Source: Saprospiraceae bacterium
GTDB lineage: Bacteria > Bacteroidota > Bacteroidia > Chitinophagales > Saprospiraceae
NCBI GenBank assembly: GCA_020629315.1
Contig: JAHDDO010000018.1
Location: 13,732 to 77,731, forward strand
Reading direction: 5' to 3'
DNA length: 64,000 nt
In this document: piece by piece, positions 57,343-64,000 of the stretch
Layout of the letters: each line of letters opens with the position of its first letter
How positions within the stretch are numbered: the first letter of the stretch is position 1
Program-made: the position numbers and the translations under genes
Notes under the pieces: model-generated
The model's input: only the letters and a program-made list of their open reading frames with translations
Databases searched by the model: none
Told to the model about the DNA's origin: nothing

Positions 57343-57529
57343 ATTAAATAAATTTGTTATTTGTATTTCATTAATAGGTGTAACTTAGTTTAGCCGGGTC
57401 TTATAATAGAGCATGGATAGCGTGAATTATGTATTTAGTCAGCAATAATTGCGATTCTGACTAATTTTTTGAACTATATCCGCAATATGCTTGTATTGTT
57501 TGTAAGTTATTTAAACGAATGCACGTTGC
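57343..57529 (+). promoter_or_regulatory. Upstream region of the primary sigma gene
   Basis: These 187 bases after the pnp terminator hold no reading frame. The nearest promoter-like match is TATTGTTTG at 57494-57502, with one extra base compared with TAnnTTTG, and a TTG at 57469-57471. No exact consensus promoter was found, so the start of the sigma message is uncertain. Confidence 0.25.
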
Positions 57530-58399
57530 ATGAGACAGCTTAAGATCACACATAAAATTACGAACCGCGAAAGCGTTGCCTTGGACAAATATCTAAATGA
57601 TATTTCCAAGATTGAAATGCTGACTGCTGATGAAGAAGCAGAGTTGGCGCGCAGGATTCGTGAAGGTGATACCGAAGCACTCGAACGAATGACTGAAGCC
57701 AACCTACGTTTTGTAGTTTCAGTAGCTAAACAATATCAAAATCAAGGCCTTTCACTTTCTGACCTTATCAATGAAGGGAATGTCGGCTTGATGAAGGCTG
57801 CCAAGCGATTTGATGAAACTAGAGGGTTCAAGTTTATTTCCTATGCCGTATGGTGGATTAGACAATCTATCTTGCAAGCAATAGTGGAATATTCTCGTAT
57901 GGTAAGACTACCTCTCAATAAGGTAAATTCCTATTCTAAAGTGAATGAAGCGTACGTTTCCTTTACCCAAGAATTTGAAAGAGAACCTTCTATTGAAGAA
58001 TTAGCGGATCTATTAGAGATGAAACCTAAAGAGATCTCAAATGTGCTTCACAGTAACGGAAGACACGTTTCAGTAGATGCGCCAATAGGAGGGGATGAGG
58101 GATCAGCTACTATGCTAGATCTAATGACATTGGGTAATGATGAAAGCCCAGACCTTTCTTTAATGGAAGAGTCTTTAAAAAATGAAGTCCTAAATGGCTT
58201 ATCGACCTTGTCTCCAAGAGAAGTTGATGTTTTAAGAGCGTATTATGGATTGGATGGACATGCATCATTGAACTTAGAAGAAATTGGCTCTTTATACGGA
58301 CTTACTAGAGAGCGAGTTCGCCAGATCAAAGAAAGAGCCTTACGAAGGTTACGTAAGTCTGCAAACAAAAACGCCTTACGTTCCTACTTAGGCGAATAG
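57530..58399 (+). CDS. rpoD: Primary sigma factor (RpoD/SigA), short Bacteroidota form
   Basis: Housekeeping sigma factor of RNA polymerase. At 289 residues it lacks region 1.1 and the long non-conserved insert. Region 1.2 is visible near residues 15-50 ([26 protein letters not shown]). Region 2 has [27 protein letters not shown] and [13 protein letters not shown]. Region 3 follows, and region 4 (about 225-280) has [29 protein letters not shown]. It would recognise the TTG/TAnnTTTG promoters seen in this window. Placement after rpsO-pnp is common in the phylum. Confidence 0.95.
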   Translation: MRQLKITHKITNRESVALDKYLNDISKIEMLTADEEAELARRIREGDTEALERMTEANLRFVVSVAKQYQNQGLSLSDLINEGNVGLMKAAKRFDETRGFKFISYAVWWIRQSILQAIVEYSRMVRLPLNKVNSYSKVNEAYVSFTQEFEREPSIEELADLLEMKPKEISNVLHSNGRHVSVDAPIGGDEGSATMLDLMTLGNDESPDLSLMEESLKNEVLNGLSTLSPREVDVLRAYYGLDGHASLNLEEIGSLYGLTRERVRQIKERALRRLRKSANKNALRSYLGE

Positions 58400-58414
58400 C
58401 ACTACCTTTACAAG

Positions 58415-59065
58415 ATGAATAGACTGTTATTTTATGCTGTTGCCATAGCAGCTTTAGGGTATATTTTTTTTCAGATTATTGATTTTTTCTTCAGCGTTAA
58501 TAGCCCGAAATCCAGATATAAAAAGGATAAACGCTTTGGTAAAGTGGAAGTTGACGCCTTATCACAGGATCTGGTCCCTTTTGATGAAGATGAAGGCAAA
58601 TTATTGTCATTCGAGAAAACGGCCAAAAGGAAAATACGAACGTCTCATACTGAATTCTTTGGTAAAGTAAATTCCATCTTTCATGAACCATTGGTTGGGT
58701 ATTACAAATTTGAATATCCAGATGGAAGAATGCTCTTATTGACCAAAAACTCAAAGGCTGACTTTAGCTTTTACCATAATGGAGAATTTTGTGAGATATC
58801 CATTAATGACTCCCCATCATTTTTGGTAACAAATAATTATGATTTTATCGACCCCACATCCAAAACTAAGTTGGCTAGTTTAGACGTTAAATCAGCAGCA
58901 GAGGCCGCAAGCATTAGAGTGGATGATCGAGAAGTAGCACAGATGCATTGGCATAAAGACGTTCCGGAAGAAGGCCGAATTGTGTCTCTGTATAAAGGAA
59001 AAAATGAATTAGATTTACATATTACCTACTGTTACTCAATTTTAAACATATTTAGAATAATTTAA
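58415..59065 (+). CDS. Membrane-anchored protein of unknown function
   Basis: A 216-residue protein with one N-terminal membrane segment (about residues 4-27, FYAVAIAALGYIFFQIIDFFF). A mixed alpha-beta soluble part follows (GYYKFEYPDGRMLLLTKNSKADFSFYHNGEF, SFLVTNNYDFIDPTSKTKLASLDVKS). No Cys motif or known domain is recognised. It starts 15 bases after the sigma gene and ends one base before the next gene, so the three could share a message. Confidence 0.65.
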   Translation: MNRLLFYAVAIAALGYIFFQIIDFFFSVNSPKSRYKKDKRFGKVEVDALSQDLVPFDEDEGKLLSFEKTAKRKIRTSHTEFFGKVNSIFHEPLVGYYKFEYPDGRMLLLTKNSKADFSFYHNGEFCEISINDSPSFLVTNNYDFIDPTSKTKLASLDVKSAAEAASIRVDDREVAQMHWHKDVPEEGRIVSLYKGKNELDLHITYCYSILNIFRII

Positions 59066-59066
59066 T

Positions 59067-59483
59067 ATGAAAACATTTACACTTATATTTTTTCTATTGG
59101 CTTTCGGTTTACATTTGAATGCACAGCAGCAGGATCCAGCACCATTATCAACAGAAGATAAAGTAAAAGCCCAGCTAGATAAGCTAGAGCAGAAGATTGA
59201 TGACTTTGACGCTGAGCAATTTAGTACGCAAGTTCAAGATTATGTAGATACGCATAAACCTACAAAAGAAGACTTTGAAGCGTTCAAGATAGAAGGCAAA
59301 GAAATCATTGAAGAGCTACGAAGTATGGACTATTCAAATATGGATAAAGTCAAAGAAAATTTCGAATATCAATTCGAAGATTTAGGGGATATCCTCAGAG
59401 ATATAACTAAAGATTTTGAATCATTTATAGAAGAATTAGAACTAACAGATAGTAAAAGTCCAAGCCCGACTAAGCAGATTTAG
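59067..59483 (+). CDS. Small exported helical protein of unknown function
   Basis: A 138-residue protein with a signal peptide (MKTFTLIFFLLAFGLHLNAQQQ). The acidic, Lys-rich mature part is predicted here to be almost entirely helical (KVKAQLDKLEQKIDDFDAEQFSTQVQDYV, YQFEDLGDILRDITKDFESFIEELEL). Such a composition suits a periplasmic coiled coil. No family is recognised. It lies one base after the upstream membrane-anchored protein and may act with it. Confidence 0.6.
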   Translation: MKTFTLIFFLLAFGLHLNAQQQDPAPLSTEDKVKAQLDKLEQKIDDFDAEQFSTQVQDYVDTHKPTKEDFEAFKIEGKEIIEELRSMDYSNMDKVKENFEYQFEDLGDILRDITKDFESFIEELELTDSKSPSPTKQI

Positions 59484-59511
59484 GAACTATACTGGAAGTA
59501 AAAAAGTAAAT

Positions 59512-59547
59512 AAATACAACTTGGAATGAACAACTAAGTTGTATTTT
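59512..59547 (+). terminator. Terminator-like inverted repeat
   Basis: AAATACAACTT (59512-59522) and AAGTTGTATTT (59536-59546) form a perfect 11-base stem around a 13-base loop. The A-rich left arm and T-rich right arm suit a terminator working in either direction, but the stem is AT-rich. It separates the exported helical protein gene from the next gene. Confidence 0.55.
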
Positions 59548-59577
59548 GCATTCTTAGATAAGATTGTAAACTAAGAT

Positions 59578-59997
59578 ATGGGTGTTTTAGATAAAGTTCG
59601 TATAGTCATTTACCGTTGCCATGAGAAAGGCTTAGAGGTTTTTCTTTTGAACTCTGATATGGAAAATGATCCAGAAATATGGCGACTGCCTGCGGGTACT
59701 GATGTAGCCGCTCATTTCAGTGCGCAAAAAGAACTAATCGAACTAGACGCAGAAATAGGTGAGCATGGTGAGCAAATCAGAACCTTCGCTATCGAAGCTG
59801 ATTGGCATGAAATCCCTTCTATTAGAGGAATGATAAAGCATGATCTTAAGTTAGTTAAGTCCACTATCAAGGAAATAGAGAAAGGCACTTACCTGACAGT
59901 TAAAGAAGCATTCAAGAAAGTACTTCCTAATGAGTACCGAGCACTTAAGGAGTTAAAAGACATCATCTTAGATAAGAACCTTCTTAACATCATCTAA
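59578..59997 (+). CDS. Nudix-like protein without a recognisable Nudix box
   Basis: A 139-residue cytoplasmic protein. The first 45 residues resemble the beta-strand entry of a Nudix hydrolase (VRIVIYRCHEKGLEVFLLNSD and EIWRLPAGT). The catalytic box G-x5-E-x7-RE-x2-EE-x-G is not there; the segment after the strand is an acidic helix-like stretch (QKELIELDAEIGEHGEQ). The C-terminal half is a Lys-rich helical region. It may be a binding protein with a degenerate Nudix fold, or unrelated. It precedes purC by 76 bases. Confidence 0.5.
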   Translation: MGVLDKVRIVIYRCHEKGLEVFLLNSDMENDPEIWRLPAGTDVAAHFSAQKELIELDAEIGEHGEQIRTFAIEADWHEIPSIRGMIKHDLKLVKSTIKEIEKGTYLTVKEAFKKVLPNEYRALKELKDIILDKNLLNII

Positions 59998-60020
59998 GCA
60001 TTTTTCATATATATTTCTTT

Positions 60021-60051
60021 TTGGTATACCAAGGTGCAATACTTAGCTTTG
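60021..60051 (+). promoter_or_regulatory. Promoter for purC-dgt
   Basis: TTG (60021-60023) and TAGCTTTG (60044-60051, exact TAnnTTTG) are 20 bases apart. This leaves a short leader of about 20 bases before the purC ATG. A good match to the phylum's housekeeping promoter. Confidence 0.65.
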
Positions 60052-60073
60052 TGCCTATTAGCCTATTTATGCC

Positions 60074-61000
60074 ATGTCTATAAAAGAAACTCACTTTTCA
60101 TTTCCACAACAGACGGACTTTTACAGAGGAAAAGTTAGAGATGTATATTTTTTCGATGATAAACTAGTCGTTGTCGCATCAGATCGGATATCAGCCTTTG
60201 ACCACATACTCCCTGAAGCCATACCCTTCAAGGGCCAGGTGTTAAATCGAATCGCACTACACTTTTTGGAACATACAAAAGATATTGTACCAAACTGGCT
60301 TGAGTCGTCCCCACATCCTAACGTGGCTATAGGTAAAAAGTGTGAGCCTATACGATTGGAAATGGTGGTGCGGGGGTATTTAGCAGGGCATGCTTGGCGA
60401 ACCTACAAGTCTGGTGAGCGAGTATTATGTGGGGTGTCTATGCCAGAAGGAATGAAAGAAGCTGATAAGTTTCCTAATCCTATAGTTACACCAGCTACTA
60501 AGGCAGAAGAAGGACATGATGAGGATATATCTGAAGCAGAAATCCTCGCGCAGGGCATTGTGAGTAATGATGTGTGGCAAGCACTGAAAAGCTATTCGTT
60601 AGCGCTTTTCCAAAGAGGTACAGAAATGGCAGCAGAGCAAGGGTTAATACTCGTAGATACAAAGTATGAGTTTGGTCTTTATAATGGTGAGATTTTCTTA
60701 ATTGACGAGATACATACACCAGATAGTTCTCGATACTATTATAAAGAAGGCTATGAAGAACGTCAACAGCTAGGCCAGAAACAAAAGCAATTAAGTAAGG
60801 AGTTTGTGAGAGAGTGGCTCATGGAGAATGGGTTTCAGGGATTAGAGGGCCAAGAAATGCCTGATATGCCGGCATCGTTTGTTTCTCACGTTACTGATAG
60901 ATATGTGGAATTATATGAGAAGCTTACTGGACGGACATTGGAACGCAATCCATATAAACCAGAGGAAATAGAAATGGCGATCAATTCAAGCGTGTCATAA
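60074..61000 (+). CDS. purC: Phosphoribosylaminoimidazole-succinocarboxamide synthase
   Basis: Joins aspartate to CAIR in purine synthesis, using ATP. The 308-residue protein is the longer, yeast Ade1-like form. It has FYRGKVRDVYFFDDKLVVVASDRISAFDHILPEAIPFKG, the substrate motif MVVRGYLAGHAW, and LVDTKYEFGLYNGEIFLIDEIHTPDSSRYY, all intact. The stop overlaps the dgt start as TAATG, so the two purine-related genes are translationally coupled. Confidence 0.96.
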   Translation: MSIKETHFSFPQQTDFYRGKVRDVYFFDDKLVVVASDRISAFDHILPEAIPFKGQVLNRIALHFLEHTKDIVPNWLESSPHPNVAIGKKCEPIRLEMVVRGYLAGHAWRTYKSGERVLCGVSMPEGMKEADKFPNPIVTPATKAEEGHDEDISEAEILAQGIVSNDVWQALKSYSLALFQRGTEMAAEQGLILVDTKYEFGLYNGEIFLIDEIHTPDSSRYYYKEGYEERQQLGQKQKQLSKEFVREWLMENGFQGLEGQEMPDMPASFVSHVTDRYVELYEKLTGRTLERNPYKPEEIEMAINSSVS

Positions 61001-62382
61001 TGGAATGGGGCAACTGTTATAATCCGGGGCGAATAGGGGACAATAAGTTGAGAAAAGATATGCGCTCTCAGTATATCCGAGACTACGATAAGATTATATT
61101 CTCTTCCCCTTTTCGTAGACTTCAAGATAAAACGCAAGTGTTTCCTTTGCCGGGTACAAGCTTTGTGCATAACAGGCATACTCATTCCTTAGAAGTAGCT
61201 TCCGTGGGCCGAAGTTTAGCAACACTCACAGGAGACTTTATTGCTGAGGAATTAATTGATCCGGCAGATACAACGAGTGATACATTTTATAGACAAGATT
61301 TGGCATCCGTTATTTCTGCCGCCTGCTTATCTCATGATATTGGTAATCCGGCCTTTGGGCATAGTGGCGAAGATGCTATTTCCGAGTTTTTTATCTCGGC
61401 TGCTTCCTTGCCAATAGAAGGAACAGATTTGCGGGATTTCTTTACTGAGGACGAATGGAATGACCTAATAAACTTTGAAGGGAATGCCAATGCGTTTAGG
61501 ATCATGACAAAGGTGTACAAAGGAAAGTCGCCTTTCGGGATGGGCATAACCCTGTCTACCTTGACGGCTATGATGAAATACCCTTGCAGTTCGAGCCAGA
61601 CGGATAAGTCCTACAAGCATAGGAAAAAGTATGGCTTTTTTAAAGCCGAAAAAGAGGCATTCGCAGAGCTTGCCATGAAGACAAATATGGTAGCGGACCC
61701 TAATTGCCCTGGCGCTTTCATGCGGCACCCTTTTGTCTATTTAGTAGAAGCGGCTGATGATATTTGTTACAATATCATCGACATGGAAGATGCGCACAGA
61801 ATAGGGATACTGACAACTAAAGAAACTAGCGAAGCCTTTTTAAATCTGATCAATGAAATTGAAATAGATAAGTCCCAAGCTGATCGTTCGGCTGAGATAT
61901 TCAACAAAATTGAGGATGCCAATGAATCTATTGCCTTTTTACGGTCAGTATTGATCAATGTCCTGGTTAGGTCGGCCAGTGATCATTTTAAACAAAACCA
62001 TGCGGCCATACTATCTGGTCATTATAATGGATCATTGTTAGGCGATATTATGTCTAATAGTCAAGCCTTTAAACATATTGTAGACCTCTCTGTCAATAGA
62101 ATTTATAAGTCCCCTTCAGTAATTGAAGTGGAGTTAGCAGGATTTCATGTTATGTCCGAACTTTTAAAGATGTATGTGGTGCCTGCGTTGAAAACCAAGA
62201 AAAGCCATAAGGATATATCCATTTTATCCATGGTTCCAAGTCAATTTACAGGTGAATTAGGGAGCGGAAGTCCTTATGAAAAGGTCATGAATATTCTAGA
62301 CCATATATCTAGTATGACGGATGCCTACGCACTAGAGCACTATAGACGCATGAAGGGCATAGAGATCAAACGTCACGACTAA
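61000..62382 (+). CDS. dgt: Deoxyguanosinetriphosphate triphosphohydrolase
   Basis: Cuts dGTP (or other dNTPs) to the nucleoside and triphosphate. The 460-residue protein has the HD-domain metal site: His60/His62 region RHTHSLEVA, then His112-Asp113 in SHDIGNPAFGHSGEDA. It also has DYDKIIFSSPFRRLQDKTQVF and the later YLVEAADDICYNIIDMEDA, where Asp completes the metal site. The start codon overlaps the purC stop by one base. It probably balances the dNTP pool; substrate range is inferred from the family. Confidence 0.93.
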   Translation: MEWGNCYNPGRIGDNKLRKDMRSQYIRDYDKIIFSSPFRRLQDKTQVFPLPGTSFVHNRHTHSLEVASVGRSLATLTGDFIAEELIDPADTTSDTFYRQDLASVISAACLSHDIGNPAFGHSGEDAISEFFISAASLPIEGTDLRDFFTEDEWNDLINFEGNANAFRIMTKVYKGKSPFGMGITLSTLTAMMKYPCSSSQTDKSYKHRKKYGFFKAEKEAFAELAMKTNMVADPNCPGAFMRHPFVYLVEAADDICYNIIDMEDAHRIGILTTKETSEAFLNLINEIEIDKSQADRSAEIFNKIEDANESIAFLRSVLINVLVRSASDHFKQNHAAILSGHYNGSLLGDIMSNSQAFKHIVDLSVNRIYKSPSVIEVELAGFHVMSELLKMYVVPALKTKKSHKDISILSMVPSQFTGELGSGSPYEKVMNILDHISSMTDAYALEHYRRMKGIEIKRHD

Positions 62383-62403
62383 ACATTGCCCTAGCGTAGA
62401 GGC

Positions 62404-62721
62404 TTATTTCTTTTCAAGTTTAGTGCCCACCGCTTTCCAACCACCGGGTGCAAATGTATAGTTGCCTTCGAAATCCTTTTGCCAAATGCCTGGCATGTAA
62501 ATATGACCTTCTTTTTTCTTTACACACTTGCCTTTAATCCACACAAAATCATCTTTCTTCCAATACCAATAGCCAGGTACCCATTGCTTCCCATCGCCAC
62601 AATCCGAGGATACCATACTCTCCGCTTTAGGTGGTTTTTCTTTAATAGTTACACTCTTGGTAGGTGTACATTGGACCAAAGTAAAAACACTGACTAAGGC
62701 TACAACTATTCTATACTTCAT
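62404..62721 (-). CDS. Small lipoprotein with Trp-rich repeats
   Basis: A 105-residue protein with a lipoprotein signal (MKYRIVVALVSVFTLVQC; lipidated Cys18). The mature part has a repeated aromatic-Gly pattern (QWVPGYWYWKKDDFVWIKGKC, HIYMPGIWQKDFEGNYTFAPGGW), reminiscent of YXWGXW-type repeat proteins of outer-membrane lipoproteins. The function of that family is unknown. It is convergent with dgt and lies 35 bases from the downstream end of the T9SS gene. Confidence 0.7.
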   Translation of the reverse strand: MKYRIVVALVSVFTLVQCTPTKSVTIKEKPPKAESMVSSDCGDGKQWVPGYWYWKKDDFVWIKGKCVKKKEGHIYMPGIWQKDFEGNYTFAPGGWKAVGTKLEKK

Positions 62722-62756
62722 ATATTTCCTGTATTAAAAGCGCAAATATGAAACGC

Positions 62757-64000
62757 TTAATGCACAATACCTATTTTATGTGTCCAATTTAATTCTGCGC
62801 CTTGAAGCAAAAGAATATACTGACCACTTACAAAGGCATCTGTGCGCAATGTATGGATCCCGTCTTTTTGCAACTGGATTTTTTCTGAATGGACCTTAGC
62901 TCCTGTAAGGTCAAACAAAGATAGCTGATAGCTTCCTTCAGGTATATTCTCCCATTCAATAGATAATTCCTCATTTACTGGGTTAGGGTAGATGCTCATT
63001 CTATTCGGTTCAATGTCCGTAGTATTCGTCAATTCATTATTGATAACGAAGTCATATTGAATACCACCGCCATGATCAGATAGGAATGTTTTTACAGGCA
63101 CATAAATATCATTAACCAATTCTTCGGAAATACTTAATGCTCCTGCACCATTACCTCCAAAAAACCAGAAATAAAGACCGTCGTGGGAAGCATCAGAAAA
63201 GTTAAGGGTATAGCATCCCGAAGCTAGATTTAGAAGATCTAAATACTCCGTATTGTTATCCATATCATCTCTCTCCATAACTACCTTACCCTCTGCATCC
63301 GTGATGGTATAACTGTTGTCTACAGCTACATTATTCGTTAATACTCGCATACTTAAGGTGCCTTCAAATTCGAAGATTTCGACAGGGTCGAATGTACAGC
63401 TCATAAAATTGTTATCACTGAGTTCATCTTGACCACCGTTAACCGAAAGTATCCGTGCATCAAAACGATGCTCATCTGGATTAGGCGAGTCCCAAAAACC
63501 AAGGTCATAAATAACCATTTCTATTTCCTTATTCGTCAGCGGCTCAATACTCCCCGTCCATTCATAGGTATACATCTCGTTGCCACGTACACCATATTCA
63601 ATAGTTAGGCTAGTAATTTCTTCGGCGCCACTATTCCTAATTTCTAGCATAGGACCCGTACAAGCCGGATTAATTCTTTCAAATTCTACTCGTTCGTTAT
63701 TAGGTCTGATAATAGCTTCTATAGAAGCATCCAGTTGATGATTTAAAGGACCATATGTAACTAATTGATGAGAAGCTAAATAATTAGCTTGGTCCATCCA
63801 TGCACCGTTAACACCATAATCTAAGGTTATCGTTTCTCCAAGGTCAACATGATCTGAAATACGCAATCGTCGAAGGTCTGTTTCCATACCTGGACACCAA
63901 CCCGCTCGATCAAAGATCCAAGTACCTCCCTGCGGATAAATAGGATTAAAGGCACATTCTTTCCAGACATTAAATTTATATTCTTGATCACCTCCATTTA
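62757..64000 (-). CDS. T9SS secreted protein, PNGase F-like segment, 5' end beyond the window
   Basis: The frame runs from the stop at 62757 to the window edge without a stop, giving 413 visible residues; the N-terminus is missing. The ATG at 63887 is internal: the codons before it read IYPQGGTWIFDRAGWCPG, with Cys residues in WKECAFNPI just before. That segment resembles what I recall of secreted PNGase F-related and PHM-like jellyroll domains. A second beta-rich domain (LASGCYTLNFSDASHDGLYFWFFGGNGAGAL) follows. The C-terminus is a type A sorting domain (YPNPVNEELSIEW to HKIGIVH). Glycan-cleaving activity is possible but unproven. Confidence 0.7.
   Translation of the reverse strand, partial: NGGDQEYKFNVWKECAFNPIYPQGGTWIFDRAGWCPGMETDLRRLRISDHVDLGETITLDYGVNGAWMDQANYLASHQLVTYGPLNHQLDASIEAIIRPNNERVEFERINPACTGPMLEIRNSGAEEITSLTIEYGVRGNEMYTYEWTGSIEPLTNKEIEMVIYDLGFWDSPNPDEHRFDARILSVNGGQDELSDNNFMSCTFDPVEIFEFEGTLSMRVLTNNVAVDNSYTITDAEGKVVMERDDMDNNTEYLDLLNLASGCYTLNFSDASHDGLYFWFFGGNGAGALSISEELVNDIYVPVKTFLSDHGGGIQYDFVINNELTNTTDIEPNRMSIYPNPVNEELSIEWENIPEGSYQLSLFDLTGAKVHSEKIQLQKDGIHTLRTDAFVSGQYILLLQGAELNWTHKIGIVH

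Noticed and set aside
57283-57529. Possible small RNA or tRNA gene between pnp and rpoD
   Set aside because: No cloverleaf or conserved T-loop sequence (GGTTCGA) was seen; only a terminator hairpin.

Overview
The window is AT-rich chromosomal DNA from a member of the Bacteroidota, most likely the Saprospiria. The phylum call rests on several independent signs. Exact Bacteroidota-type promoters (TTG, 19 bases, TAnnTTTG) precede rpsL and rpsJ, and many other genes have a TAnnTTTG box. Gene starts generally lack a Shine-Dalgarno sequence. The primary sigma factor is short and has no region 1.1. Three secreted proteins end in type IX secretion (T9SS) sorting domains, and rpsO-pnp-rpoD are adjacent. 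The class-level call is an inference from the style of the very large HYR/DUF11/SdrD-like T9SS protein. No tRNA, rRNA, CRISPR array, insertion sequence or phage gene was seen. No stretch longer than about 250 bases lacks a gene.

Bases 1-18765: a degenerate short repeat and a GNAT acetyltransferase, then one almost unbroken translation super-operon on the + strand. Its order is rpsL-rpsG-fusA, rpsJ-rplC-rplD-rplW-rplB-rpsS-rplV-rpsC-rplP-rpmC-rpsQ-rplN-rplX-rplE-rpsN-rpsH-rplF-rplR-rpsE-rpmD-rplO-secY-map-infA-rpmJ-rpsM-rpsK-rpsD-rpoA-rplQ. rpmD (59 aa) and rpmJ (38 aa) are short genes that are easily missed. tuf is absent between fusA and rpsJ. A hairpin terminator or attenuator lies between rpsD and rpoA, and a strong terminator follows rplQ.

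Bases 18800-22500: carA, eno, a DivIC/FtsB-like division protein and sucD form a tight run that ends in a terminator.

Bases 22500-32320: a T9SS-exported protein, a crtZ carotenoid hydroxylase, and a glycosylation locus. The locus holds a DUF2304 protein, two GT4 glycosyltransferases, a GT2 dolichyl-phosphate-sugar-synthase-like enzyme and a large GT-C-like membrane protein. The GT-C-like protein appears as two overlapping frames joined at an A5 homopolymer. An rlmI-type rRNA methyltransferase closes the region.

Bases 32320-44790: one 4071-residue T9SS surface protein. It contains SdrD-B-like, DUF11, HYR-like, C-type-lectin-like, PKD/Ig-like, dockerin-like and cohesin-like segments.

Bases 44790-54640: cell-envelope genes. 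They are an ABC exporter, a small outer-membrane protein, murB, an MCE/MlaD protein, an N-acetylmuramoyl-L-alanine amidase with a SPOR-like tail and an LptD-like protein. Two small exported proteins follow, one of them YciI-like.

Bases 54650-64000: rpsO, pnp and the primary sigma factor; two unknown envelope proteins; a Nudix-like protein without a Nudix box; purC-dgt; a small lipoprotein; and the C-terminal part of a T9SS protein. That last gene runs off the right edge and resembles PNGase F-related secreted proteins.
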